A stretch of 64,000 nt of DNA, taken from Cristatella mucedo. Taxonomy: Eukaryota; Bryozoa; Phylactolaemata; Cristatellidae. The position numbers and the translations under genes are program-made. Positions 11,511 through 20,111 of this stretch are shown piece by piece (the first letter of the stretch is position 1; every line of letters begins with the position of its first letter). Under the pieces are notes generated by a model. It was not told the origin of the DNA, made no database searches, and was given only the letters and a program-made list of their open reading frames with translations. The stretch lies in NCBI GenBank assembly GCA_009760855.2, contig WPIO01000021.1, positions 5,171,501 through 5,235,500 of the forward strand, in the 5' to 3' direction.

Positions 11511-14500
11511 GTGAGCGTACGGATCTTCATTTGACGTCCGCCGGTGTTGGTCATCACTGGAGAGACGGATATTACTTTCCAAGCTCAAACTTTAGTGTAT
11601 GTATAGCGATGACTTGGCGAGCGTTGCTGACCCTTGGTGAAGACGGACGCTTTAAACGCGTGCCGCACGTGCTGACGTCGTTCACCGCCCTTGCAGGCAG
11701 TGCTGCGCGAACCTTTGCCGCCAGTTCTCGCAAAGCAAGACGAAGTGCCAAAAGATATATATTATGAAACAACTACGGGAAAGACGCACGACCGGAAGTT
11801 CCTAGGGGGGCCCTACGGCAACGGCGATAGCAACATTTATAAGAAGGCTCCTGCTCTGTACAACGTCGACTACGTCAAAGACCACGCAGAGAAAGTAAGA
11901 AGAGAATAGGAACCGGTGTTTTCAATCTGAACTCGCGTGCCTCTATAAGCAGTTTTTGAGCTTCGACCAAGGCTTTGCCTTGAGCGCAGCAGCAGCCGCG
12001 GGCGTTCGCTTATTAGCTCTTCATTTGTAGCTGGGGAAAGGCGGCTGGCGGAAGCCGCTCACCATGGGCAACCAAACGACGGAGACGCACGCTCAGTTCT
12101 GCAACCAGCCGGGGATAACTCTACCGACAGACTTCCAGGGTGGGCCGCAGCCGTTTAATCTCAGCAATCACCACACCGACGGGCCGTCCAAGGTGCCTCA
12201 AAGGCGCCGCCTTTCTACCCGCACGCAACTCGCATTCACTCATCGCGCGAGTAATTCCACTGAAGGCTTTTGATGCTGCACATTTCAGCACATTTTCACG
12301 CATTTTTTGCATCTTCTCTAGCAAATGGTGCCGTCAACACGGAACGAAGAGCTGGCAGGGCGAACGATATATCCAAGAGAGAAAGGTCTGCTGAACCTCG
12401 ACGACACGTACACGACCACAAACGCAGCGACCCATAGAAAGTTCACAAACGAAGAGCACAAAGGGTATTCCAAGAAAAGCGTGCCTACCTACTGGGAATG
12501 TGAAGACTACACGAAAGCCTGGGGCCACGGCATGCACGAAAAGTGAGGACGCTCGTAGCTCGACTTTCTTAGCACCTTCCCGGTGTCTCGCTTTCTGCAG
12601 CCACGCATTGTGTAATAGGTGCCGTCCGTCGGTAAAAAAAAGGAGTTTCTGCCACAGATCAATCGCCCGATCAGCAAAGTGGTCGGCTCCATATTCCAAG
12701 GCGTGAATGGAGCGAATTAGCATTGGCGGCAGATAAGCTCGCATGCCAGTCGACTCTTTCCGGTTGGGATGAAGCTAACGAATGCCGCCAGCATTGTGCG
12801 GCCATTGGGAAATCCAGTTTGGCTTGCAATTCTGCCTGCCACGCAGTTAAATCTTGTACTCTCGTAGGTATTGACTACTAGCGACATTGCACCGTATGCT
12901 AAGCCGTTTGTGTTTTGAGTAGCTTATCCGAGGACAGCTCCTGCGAAGTCACAGCGAATATACCGGAGACACTACCTGAAGGTATCGCGAAGGCGTAGGT
13001 AAATGTCCACAATGCACTCGGGGTCGCTCGAGGACGCTCTCTAGCGCGGGAAGGAAAGGATAGGCAAGAACCCCAAATCGTTTGGAGACCGTGCATTTAG
13101 TTCGTGTGCTCCCAAAGCCTGGAACTCACTCCCGACTTGGGTCACGACATCCCTGACCTGACCACATTTAAAAAAAGAAATAAAAAATGCACCTATTTAA
13201 GACAGCATTTAGTGGGTCCCTGTGATTCGTCCTTTATTTCCTTATGCGTGCTGACACTGCTGCATGCTTCCAGTAACCACACTTGCACGCTGACCCTGTG
13301 CATGTCACCCCTAACCATGTTATTCATGTTGTTTGTCAAGCATGATACCACTCACCATTTGATCGTGTTTCCTTTGCAGAAAATGTAAAGCTCCCAGAAA
13401 GAGCTTGAGTTCTGTGAGGGCGCTTTATCAAGTGTATTATTAGTATTGTTATGAAGAATTTAGGGGAGCCGGGTGTGACTCGGAAATTTGAAAGCCTAGC
13501 GCTCAAAGTTGGCTCTGCCAGCACATCTCTTGTAGCATCTGGGCGAAATCTTGGCTCAGGACAGGGCCTGCCAGGGCATTTGCATGCTGACGCTGTGCAT
13601 GCCAACCCTAACTATGTCATGCTTGTTGTCATTGCGAATGCTACCACTAACAATTCGACCGTGCAGCGTATGTACAGTGCCTAGAAAGAGATTAAGTTCC
13701 CTGAGGGCGCTATGCAAATGTATTATTATTATTATTATTGTTATTACTCTCTGCCCGGCCGCACCTGCCGCAGCATGGATTTTTTGAGTGAGGGAGCGAA
13801 AATTAAGTCGCATTGCAGCCGCCTGATGAGGATGGAAGCCAGACCTCCAAAGTCGACGTAATTAATGGAACATTTTTTTTACACTGGATACTGCTGTCGC
13901 ACTTTATATTTTTGCCGAGAAAGAATGTAACAGTTACATTAGAATAATGCCTAAACCAGGTTTTCTATATCTCGTTTTGTTTAAGGCTCGCACAAGTATT
14001 TTGGCAAAAAAGAGAAATCAGCTACGTAGTCTGCGAAAAGAGAATTATTCCTCATTACTCATTGTAGAAGTCTTTAGAGTTCTGGACTACCAATAACTGT
14101 AGATACTCTGGGTCTTATCCCAGGATTAAGGTTGAACGCACTTCTCGGACATGGTCATAGATTGAGCTCTGCAGCAGGCCTTTGTTGCCTTTTTTTGCCT
14201 TTGTTCCTTTGTTGCCAGCTATGAGCCACAAGGACCAGGAGCCGTCGAGGAGGCTTTTCTACATAAATGAGGCTGCTCGAATTAGCTTGCCTTGGCCTTT
14301 TTAGTTTGGTGCTGGAAGATATCGTAATTAGAAAAACGAATCTTATCGCTTTATATCAGGAATAATCATTTGGAAAGAAATAAACTCCACACCCTTGCAA
14401 GGGCCTCTAAACCCAAACGATAGATTACCGCCATCTCCGACTCAAGATGATTTCAAAAGCTTGCATTTTTTATGCTACACGTGTTTCTTTAAAAGAAGGA

Positions 14501-15924
14501 AGAGTAATTGGCTAAGGTGTTAGAAGGAAGAGTAATTGGCTAAGGTGTTCTTGCCGTCTTTTAGCCCACTTCCAAAGGATACTGTCCCTCGCGAGAAGCT
14601 ACCAATGGTGGACCACATGCAATTCAAATACTCCACCAAGACGATCCCGAGACAGCCAACTTCGCTGATCCCGGTTCCGCACCAGTGAGTACCTGTGCCT
14701 CAAAGTCTCCGCTGAGCACGCAGAGATGCACGCGACATTATCTAGTCTTTACATATTTAGTGAGTTATGGGATTCGTGGCATGAACAAGCAGGACCTAGC
14801 TGGAGCCATCGCTGTTCACGCGACTGGTGTCATCAGCAAAGGGTCAGCTGTGCTGCCGCATGCATCATCAATCACTTGAGTCGCGCGGACCAGTGGTGCT
14901 GCAACGATTTTGCACGTGCCGCGAGCCCAGGCGTAGGAGTAAAGGCTGTATCGCTAGCTTGATGCGATACTAGAGTCAGAGACCAGGTCATCTAGGTAAA
15001 CAGCATAGGGGTGTGAGTGTTGAACAAATGGTCAGGCTGGAGGCGGTCACGGAGCCGAGGCAGAACTCGGAGCCAGCCGCTGCCGAAACTTTTCGGTAAG
15101 CTGAGAACGCCCTGTGTGAAATTCTGTCACGCTCAGCAGCAAACCTCGAGAGCTGACTTTCGCCGCGCTGACTGCCGCAGCGTGGTTCGAGTGACGCTGC
15201 GGCAGTCGCTGCGAACGTTGGACGGACCGTTCAGCCAAATTCCGGCCTTGATATTTTTACCGGAAATTGATAACCTCGAGCTGGCCGTCGGCTGCCAGAG
15301 CACCTTCTGAAGCGAGAAGGCGTCCAGTATCTAAGAAGAGATTTAGTCTTTGGTTTCCATACAAATGACTAATGTTAATTACCATTATTATGAGGCGCCA
15401 GCGGCAGTTCTCGAGTGGCCTACAAAGTCACACAGTCAGGTTGAACTATTCATTGGGGCTTTTAAAACATTAGGATAGGAGCTACTAGGCGCACCGGCAA
15501 CGAATCTAGCCCTGTCGTTGCAGTGGTCTTAAGACACTCCAGAAGGAGTCCTACCAGAACCCGTCAGATGTCAAGCGCGCGGTGGACATGTACATTCCGG
15601 TTGATCCTCCGTTCACTCTGCCAGGTACGTCTGAGACTCGGAGGAAAGTTTTAGATTCAAATCACTACTGCTTTGTCGAAAGTCATTGTGATTGCCTGAG
15701 GAGTGCGAGGTCGACGTGCCGGCTGCTTGCCCGACACTTGCCGGGCCAGGCCGTGCTCGGCCGAGTGTGTACAGCTGCTGCTCTGCTCCGAGACTGCTGC
15801 GGTGGCTTCGACAGGTGTTTGCTGATTTTTAGGACCGGGGCCCAAGTCGGCTTACATGGTCGCACCTCAGATGTACAAGACCGAGTCCAGCAACGTCGGT
15901 GGCGGCCAGACGGTCACTGTTTGA
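11492..15924 (+). CDS. Seven-exon host gene, possible axonemal microtubule-associated protein
   Basis: Exons 11492-11510, 11701-11894, 12031-12192, 12322-12542, 14565-14684, 15524-15624 and 15833-15924 join into one open frame of 909 nt (302 aa plus TGA). All six introns are GT-AG, and phases agree at every junction (1, 0, 0, 2, 2, 1). The start ATG has a good context (gcccATGG), but exon 1 is only 19 nt and is the least certain part. The protein is small, rich in Tyr, Thr, Pro, Gly and His, and has no signal peptide or membrane segment. Loosely repeated motifs recur: YYETTTGKTHDRKF (27-40), NQTTETHAQFC (85-95), DTYTTTNAATHRKF (153-166), FKYSTKTIPRQ (219-229) and LQKESYQNPSDVK. Short Tyr/Pro/Gly-rich repeats of this kind are typical of ciliary microtubule inner or lattice-binding proteins (SAXO/SPMIP/CFAP groups). 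That is an inference from style, and I cannot assign a family. No AATAAA was seen just downstream. Confidence 0.75.
11701..11894 (+). CDS. Exon 2 of the seven-exon gene
   Basis: Acceptor GCAG at 11,697-11,700, donor AAA|GTAAGA. Encodes residues 7-71, including YYETTTGKTHDRKF and FLGGPYGNGDSNIYKKAPAL. A second AG at 11,696 gives the same frame with one more codon if exon 1 ended in phase 0. Confidence 0.8.
12031..12192 (+). CDS. Exon 3 of the seven-exon gene
   Basis: Acceptor TTTGTAG, donor AAG|GTGCCT (weak after GT). Exactly 54 codons, phase 0 at both ends, residues 72-125, with TETHAQFCNQPG and DFQGGPQPFNLSNHH. An earlier GT at 12,139 would put exon 4 out of frame. Confidence 0.8.
12322..12542 (+). 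CDS. Exon 4 of the seven-exon gene
   Basis: Acceptor TTCTCTAG, donor AA|GTGAGG. Residues 126-198 plus two bases of codon 199, with TIYPREKGLLNLDD, TTTNAATHRKF and YWECEDYTKAWGHGMHE. Read without splicing, the frame stops one codon after the donor, so the exon could be mistaken for a C-terminus. Confidence 0.82.
13072..13450 (+). mobile_element. LINE family I 3' end in intron 4
   Basis: Begins at 'ccaaatcgtttggagaccgtgc', within the last codons of the RT. It continues through the 3' UTR to the conserved end and a short ATT/AGT tail. It lies in the sense orientation within intron 4 of the seven-exon gene and carries its own LINE 3' end. Heavily 5' truncated. Confidence 0.85.
13456..13746 (+). 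mobile_element. Internally deleted LINE family I copy in intron 4
   Basis: Starts with a block found at 32.74 kb and 59.88 kb ('ctcggaaatt', 'gctcaaagttggct'), which is RT-coding in the longer copies. It then jumps to the 3' UTR ('catttgcatgctgac') and ends with the family I hairpin and (ATT)n. It directly follows the previous copy. Confidence 0.75.
14494..14549 (+). repeat. 28 bp tandem duplication before exon 5
   Basis: The unit at 14494-14521 is repeated exactly at 14522-14549. The second copy ends 15 bp before the acceptor AG of exon 5, and each copy holds a possible branch-point sequence (GGCTAAG). Confidence 0.95.
14565..14684 (+). CDS. Exon 5 of the seven-exon gene
   Basis: Acceptor CCGTCTTTTAG, donor CA|GTGAGT. 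Completes codon 199 (Asn) and encodes 200-238 plus two bases of 239, with DTVPREKLPMVDHMQFKYS. The intron before it is 2,022 bp and carries two LINE copies. Confidence 0.8.
15170..15207. repeat. Perfect 14 bp GC-rich hairpin in intron 5
   Basis: Arm 15170-15183 (GACTGCCGCAGCGT) is the exact reverse complement of 15194-15207, with a 10 nt loop. No run of T follows. It may be a foldback remnant or an RNA structure in the intron. Confidence 0.85.
15524..15624 (+). CDS. Exon 6 of the seven-exon gene
   Basis: Acceptor GTCGTTGCAG, donor CCAG|GTACGT. Completes His239, then 33 codons with GLKTLQKESYQNPSDVKRA and VDPPFTLP, and ends one base into codon 273. Nearer AG dinucleotides would break the frame, which is why this acceptor is chosen. 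Confidence 0.8.
15833..15924 (+). CDS. Exon 7 (last) of the seven-exon gene
   Basis: Acceptor GATTTTTAG. Completes Gly273 and encodes GPKSAYMVAPQMYKTESS to the C-terminal TVTV, then TGA. The long + strand frame 15582-16133 read straight through this region is an artefact of not splicing. Confidence 0.8.
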
Positions 15925-16473
15925 ATGATGCTGACTGCATGCTGACGAGGGCAGCGATCGCCACTGCCTTGAAATACATGCTCAACCAACTCAGTCGGAG
16001 GCGAGCTCGGCTTCAGTCAAGCGAGCCACACGCTCGCCTGCCTGAATTTCTCGCGTTGTCATCATTTCTCACGAGTAGCATCATCACTGTGATCAAATCA
16101 CTCGGCACATGGACCAACTCGTGTACTCAGTAACGAGTAGTTTAATCTACCCTCTCGCGCAAAGGAAGCCCTGTACAAAATGTAACATATATTTTTTATT
16201 TAGACAATAGAAATGTGTTACAAAGTCTGTTCAATGTTGATTTGTAACATCCGGAACGCTGATTGAAATCGGCAGCAGTGAGAATTCGTACAGTGGCAAA
16301 TTAATATCTTAATGCACTGTATAAAGTCGCATCGAAAGGTAATGGGAAAATGTTGGCACTCCATAAGTCTGCAAGAACACCATGACATTAGTTTTGAAGG
16401 AAATGACACTAAAGTGACCTCTCGAAGATCTGTAAAAAGTCATATAATGGATCTATTTGGCACCCGAAGAGAA
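15925..16473. other. 3' flank of the host gene
   Basis: Presumably 3' UTR and intergenic DNA. I see no AATAAA within the first 300 bp and no other feature. Confidence 0.4.
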
Positions 16474-16899
16474 TTTTAATAATCAGACAATTTTTTCATA
16501 GCGCTCTATTGAATACATTATCTTTCTAGGCGCTTTAAATATGCTGAAGACGCACAGCATCAATTGGCCATTGATAGAAAGCACAAGGCCATCAAGCATA
16601 AGTACACAAAGGGCAATTCATACGAACATCATCAAATGCTGTGACGAACAGGTGATTCTTTAGCTTCTTATTAAATGCGCGAAGTCAGGAGATGTAATGA
16701 CGCCAGTCTGAAATGAGTTCCGGACTTTGGGAGCAAACGAACTCAAGGCACGGTCGCTAATGGATTTGAGGTTGGTTCGAGGCATAGTAAAACAACTTGA
16801 GTCGGCAGAGCGGGAGGTACGATGACTAGCCTATCAATTTTCATTTACTTTGAAATTCATTTTAAAAATTCAAATTTGCAAGTTCATTTTTTCATCTGC

Positions 16900-16975
<76 letters not shown>

Positions 16976-17345
16976 TTGGCTATTTTCAGTTCTTTTTATT
17001 TGTGCTACATCTTCCCATATGAGCTAGAAGTGACTGAAAAAACCTTGAAATTGATACTCTGTTTGATGGGGAGCCAGTTCAGGCCGGCGAGAGCCAGCTT
17101 AATGTGGCAGCTGTGACATTCACAAAAAAAGCCTAGCTACAGATTCTGCACCAGTTGTAAGCATCTGATTGCACTGGAAAGAGGAAGAGCGAATAGCGAG
17201 CTAAAGAGGTCTAGACGTCATCTCACAAATGCCCGGACCAACTTAGATGTAGTCTCGCTTTTAAGCAGGCACGAGTTTTTTCAACGGTAAACATTTTCTA
17301 GGCATATCACTTGGGCTAGAAAGCATGCACACCAGCTGATTACTG
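16474..17345 (-). mobile_element. LINE family I copy, 3' part
   Basis: The complement of the family I end ('ctttctaggcgcttta') is at 16,525-16,545. Blocks in the same order as the - strand copy at 27.6-28.2 kb follow: 'gaagtcaggagatgtaatgacgc', 'gttccggactttggga' and 'caggccggcgagagccag'. It is split by a (TA)n microsatellite. No usable ORF. Confidence 0.78.
16902..16972. repeat. (TA)n microsatellite
   Basis: Uninterrupted TA dinucleotide run of about 70 bp within the LINE copy. Confidence 0.97.
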
Positions 17346-17493
17346 ATGATACAATTTACGCTTGCAGCACGCATTAGCAAATAACGGAAGATTCACATCG
17401 ATGGTAAAAGAGCAGGCTGCTTTTTTTTTTAGCTCGCATGGCGTACATGTGTGCATGCACTATGCGTGCTTGTGTGGAGCAGTATACCTGCCT

Positions 17494-17545
17494 TCAGAGG
17501 CGGAGCCAGGATTTTCATGTAGAGGGCTACGCCCCCAAGTTAGTG
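17494..17545. repeat. Possible DNA-transposon terminus
   Basis: The sequence CAGAGGCGGAGCCAGGATTT followed by GGGCTACGCCCCC looks like the end of a common MITE type. No partner terminus was found, so this is a weak call. Confidence 0.3.
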
Positions 17546-18114
17546 AAAATGTTGGCGCACAATCGGAGTGTTTACTCGACAAGAGCTCAGTGGTTGCTAA
17601 TTAACTAAAAGTAGGACATAATTTTGTCATTTGTGACGGTCGCTAAAACATTCTAATCCAAATACAATACAATGGCGTGATTAATGTAATCGCTCCCATC
17701 GTAGTGTGCTAATAGGTCCTGAATCAAGTTTCAAGCCTCAGGTCGACAAGTCGTTCTCGAAAAACGCCGGGGCAATGGCGAGACCAACTCTGACAGATTA
17801 GACACTCTGACGGGCTTCGCGCGAAACGCGCTGTAATACATATAGTGCAAAGGTCTTAGAAATACCAATGAGAGCAAGGTAATATGACGGTTTTGATCTT
17901 GAAAAAGCGCTTGAGGTGAGCCAGTTGCTTGTTCTTGCTCGAATCTTATGTCTAACCCACGCTGATGCAGTCGTAGCTTCCAGCCTATTACTCATCCGGG
18001 CATTGGTGAGTGAGAAATGCCATCTTCATTGCAAAAGAACAAATTAACATTGCAATAATGCTTACCTTAATAGATTCAGTAACAATTAATGTATTTCGCT
18101 CACGACAAACTTCT

Positions 18115-18484
18115 GTCGTGAATGTCGCAGTTGCCACATCACACCACTTCTCGCCGACCTGCACTGGCTACCAGTCAAGCAACGGATCGACTTCAAAGTT
18201 TTGTCGCTCACTTTTAGGTTACTTCATTCTTTGGCTCCAGCCTATCTCTCAGATCTACTCCTCCACCAGGCCAAGCATCGTACCACCCGCTTTTCGGAAT
18301 CCAACAGCTTACCACTACCTCGTACAAACCTCAAATACTTTGGAGACCGTGCATTTAGTTCCTGTGCCCCCAAAGCCTGGAGCTCCCTCCCGACTTACGT
18401 CTGAACATCCCCTGACCTGACAAAATTTAAAAAGAAAAGTTCTCTGAGGGCACTTTATCAAGAGGATTATTATTATTATTATTA
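18115..18484 (+). mobile_element. LINE family I copy with internal deletion
   Basis: RT C-terminus matching HITPLLADLHWLPVKQRIDF in a shifted frame, then PRTNLKYFGDRAFSS. It passes abruptly from 'caaaatttaaaaag' to 'aaaagttctctgagggc', so most of the 3' UTR is missing. (ATT)n tail at the end. Confidence 0.85.
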
Positions 18485-18840
18485 AGTATTTTATCCTATA
18501 CATTATGTGCCAAAACTCTCCATTTTACCTTCCACAGATTTCTTGCTGTTCTCGAAGGTGAAAATGAGGGATCGCGTGTTCGTCCTCATCACAGGCTGGC
18601 ATAATGCATCTCAGCCAGGCATGCCGAAATGCGCCTCGCATGCCTTACACGTCATAGCAAGCAGATATTTCTATGGAGTACTTTTGTCCTTGTCTTCGTT
18701 AATAATTGACTGAATTCAGTGTAGTGAGATGTGTCTACCGGATGCGGTCAGATTCTAAATACCATCTCAGGAAAATGCAGATGTGCACCAACTAACTCCG
18801 CTTGAAATGAACTAAACTGAATTGGTGGGCGCAAAACTTC

Positions 18841-18846
18841 TTTATT
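18841..18846 (-). terminator. Poly(A) signal after the last small ORF
   Basis: AATAAA on the - strand, about 50 bp past the stop of the ORF ending at 18,898. It marks the probable 3' edge of the AT-rich element. Confidence 0.45.
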
Positions 18847-18897
18847 TCTACTACCATTTGTATACATGCAAAGTATTAACAAGATAACTATTGATAG

Positions 18898-19191
18898 CTA
18901 TGACGAATTACTGCACAGAACAAAATGCCACTTCGTGTAGTGATCGACGATAGAGGTAGATACGTAAACTACTGAACCGCATTCAGTTCTAATGACAGTG
19001 GGAATTTGGTTTTGATTCCAATATAATTTAATTGTCTCATAATTTCCCAAAATACATTTTGTACTAATACAGGTTTTCTTAACGCCAGATTCCTGGCCAT
19101 AGTTGTATATTGAATTCTCTGGACAATAAAAACATCTAAATGTATTTATTTCCTGCTCACCAAAGCAAAGTTTGTAACTAATAATCGTCAT
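18898..19191 (-). CDS. Small Cys-containing ORF of the AT-rich element
   Basis: An intact ATG frame of 97 aa with seven Cys (including RCFYC and KKTCISTKC), several Trp/Tyr and no membrane segment or signal peptide. I do not recognise it. It is the last gene of the co-directional set and has a poly(A) signal after it. Unlike its neighbours it shows no obvious break. It could be a structural or zinc-binding protein, but nothing in the sequence decides that. Confidence 0.5.
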   Translation of the reverse strand: MTIISYKLCFGEQEINTFRCFYCPENSIYNYGQESGVKKTCISTKCILGNYETIKLYWNQNQIPTVIRTECGSVVYVSTSIVDHYTKWHFVLCSNSS

Positions 19192-19322
19192 TCTCTTACC
19201 TTTTGTGATTTAAAAAATTGGTAAACAGCAAATAACATCACTAACCAGTGAAAAGATTAAGCCAAATGTATTACGCAGTGATAATGATACCGGATTAATA
19301 TAAATTTAATTAATTTGTACTC

Positions 19323-19583
19323 CTAGTTGTGTTTTTGGTGTTTTGGATTTTTTTTATTTGCCTCTTCAAGCATCTCATTTATCTTACTACGACTTTCCAT
19401 TAGTTTATCACAGGTATCACATATATCTATAAGAGTACTGATATAAGAACTATCAATCTCTGGAATGAGTTTATCTAGTGAATGTTTAACTATACGTTGA
19501 TCTTGCCCTCTAAGCTTTTGAAGACAGATCTTGATTTCCATTTCACTAGATTGTTCACAGCTAAGAATTCTTGAGACATCCAT
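19323..19583 (-). CDS. Small helical ORF of the AT-rich element
   Basis: An intact ATG frame of 86 aa, charged and predicted by eye to be mostly helical: KICLQKLRGQDQRIVKHSLD and then KLMESRSKINEMLEEANKKN at the C-terminus. Leu/Ile spacing suggests a short coiled coil. An AATAAA for the upstream acidic gene lies just before its start. Function unknown. Confidence 0.5.
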   Translation of the reverse strand: MDVSRILSCEQSSEMEIKICLQKLRGQDQRIVKHSLDKLIPEIDSSYISTLIDICDTCDKLMESRSKINEMLEEANKKNPKHQKHN

Positions 19584-19604
19584 TTCTATATATGAAAATA
19601 AAAT

Positions 19605-19610
19605 TTTATT
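19605..19610 (-). terminator. Poly(A) signal after the acidic ORF
   Basis: AATAAA on the - strand about 10 bp past the stop of the acidic ORF and about 20 bp before the next start codon, consistent with separate, tightly packed transcription units. Confidence 0.45.
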
Positions 19611-19619
19611 TAATTGAAA

Positions 19620-19932
19620 TTAAATCTCATCACCTTCAGATTCATCCATCAAACTATGAAGATACTCATCATAAGATCTAAGTTCTTCTTCACTGGGTTC
19701 ATAATGTTTACCAAATAGAAGTTCTTCTAGATCTACCTCTTCATCTGATTCTGATTCCATATATGAGGAAGCTTCAGACTCGTAAGACTCAGATTCTTCT
19801 TCTGTTTCCATTTCTGAATCATTCTGAATCAGGATCATCGATTGAGTCCTCTGAATATTCAGATTCACTATCAGAACCTGTAATGTCTACTGATTCATCT
19901 TCTAAAACTTGGAAATCTTCTTTGGGATCCAT
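19620..19932 (-). pseudogene. Acidic Ser/Glu-rich protein, frameshifted
   Basis: The ATG at 19,932 opens a frame beginning MDPKEDFQVLEDES that runs into a stop after a 10 bp tandem duplication (19812-19821 and 19822-19831, TTCTGAATCA on the + strand). In the shifted frame the acidic protein continues (EMETEEESESYESE, ESDEEVDLEELLFG) to the stop at 19,620. Removing one copy of the duplication would restore the frame, so the duplication is the likely inactivating event. Very rich in Glu, Asp and Ser, low complexity, no recognisable domain. Acidic small proteins are common in DNA viruses, but the resemblance is only compositional. Confidence 0.55.
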
Positions 19933-19956
19933 CCTATAATAGTAAAAATAATTTTG

Positions 19957-20110
19957 CTAATATATATTTAATTTCTCCATTGACTCGTATAGTTCTATTT
20001 CTTCTTGTAAATCAACACGTTTTTTTATCTATTTCCTTTTTTGACTTATCAGCAAATCTAACTTTCTTTACTGGTATTGGTTTAGTATTTTCAAGTTTCC
20101 TTTTTGGCAT
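19957..20110 (-). pseudogene. Small basic ORF, frameshifted at an A7 run
   Basis: Starts MPKRKLENTKPIPVKKVRF, a Lys/Arg-rich N-terminus, and switches frame at a homopolymer run (20020-20026). It then continues as VDLQEEIELYESMEKLNIY to the stop at 19,957. Its total length would be about 51 aa. The basic-then-acidic layout might suit a nucleic-acid-binding protein, but this is speculative. It overlaps or abuts the decayed 3' end of the polymerase gene. Confidence 0.45.
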
Positions 20111-20111
20111 C

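Noticed and set aside
15582-16133. 183-codon + strand ORF
   Set aside because: It begins inside exon 6 of the spliced gene in the correct frame and then runs through an intron. The spliced model explains the region better.
16822-17116. ORFs with Ile-Tyr repeats
   Set aside because: Translations of a (TA)n microsatellite.
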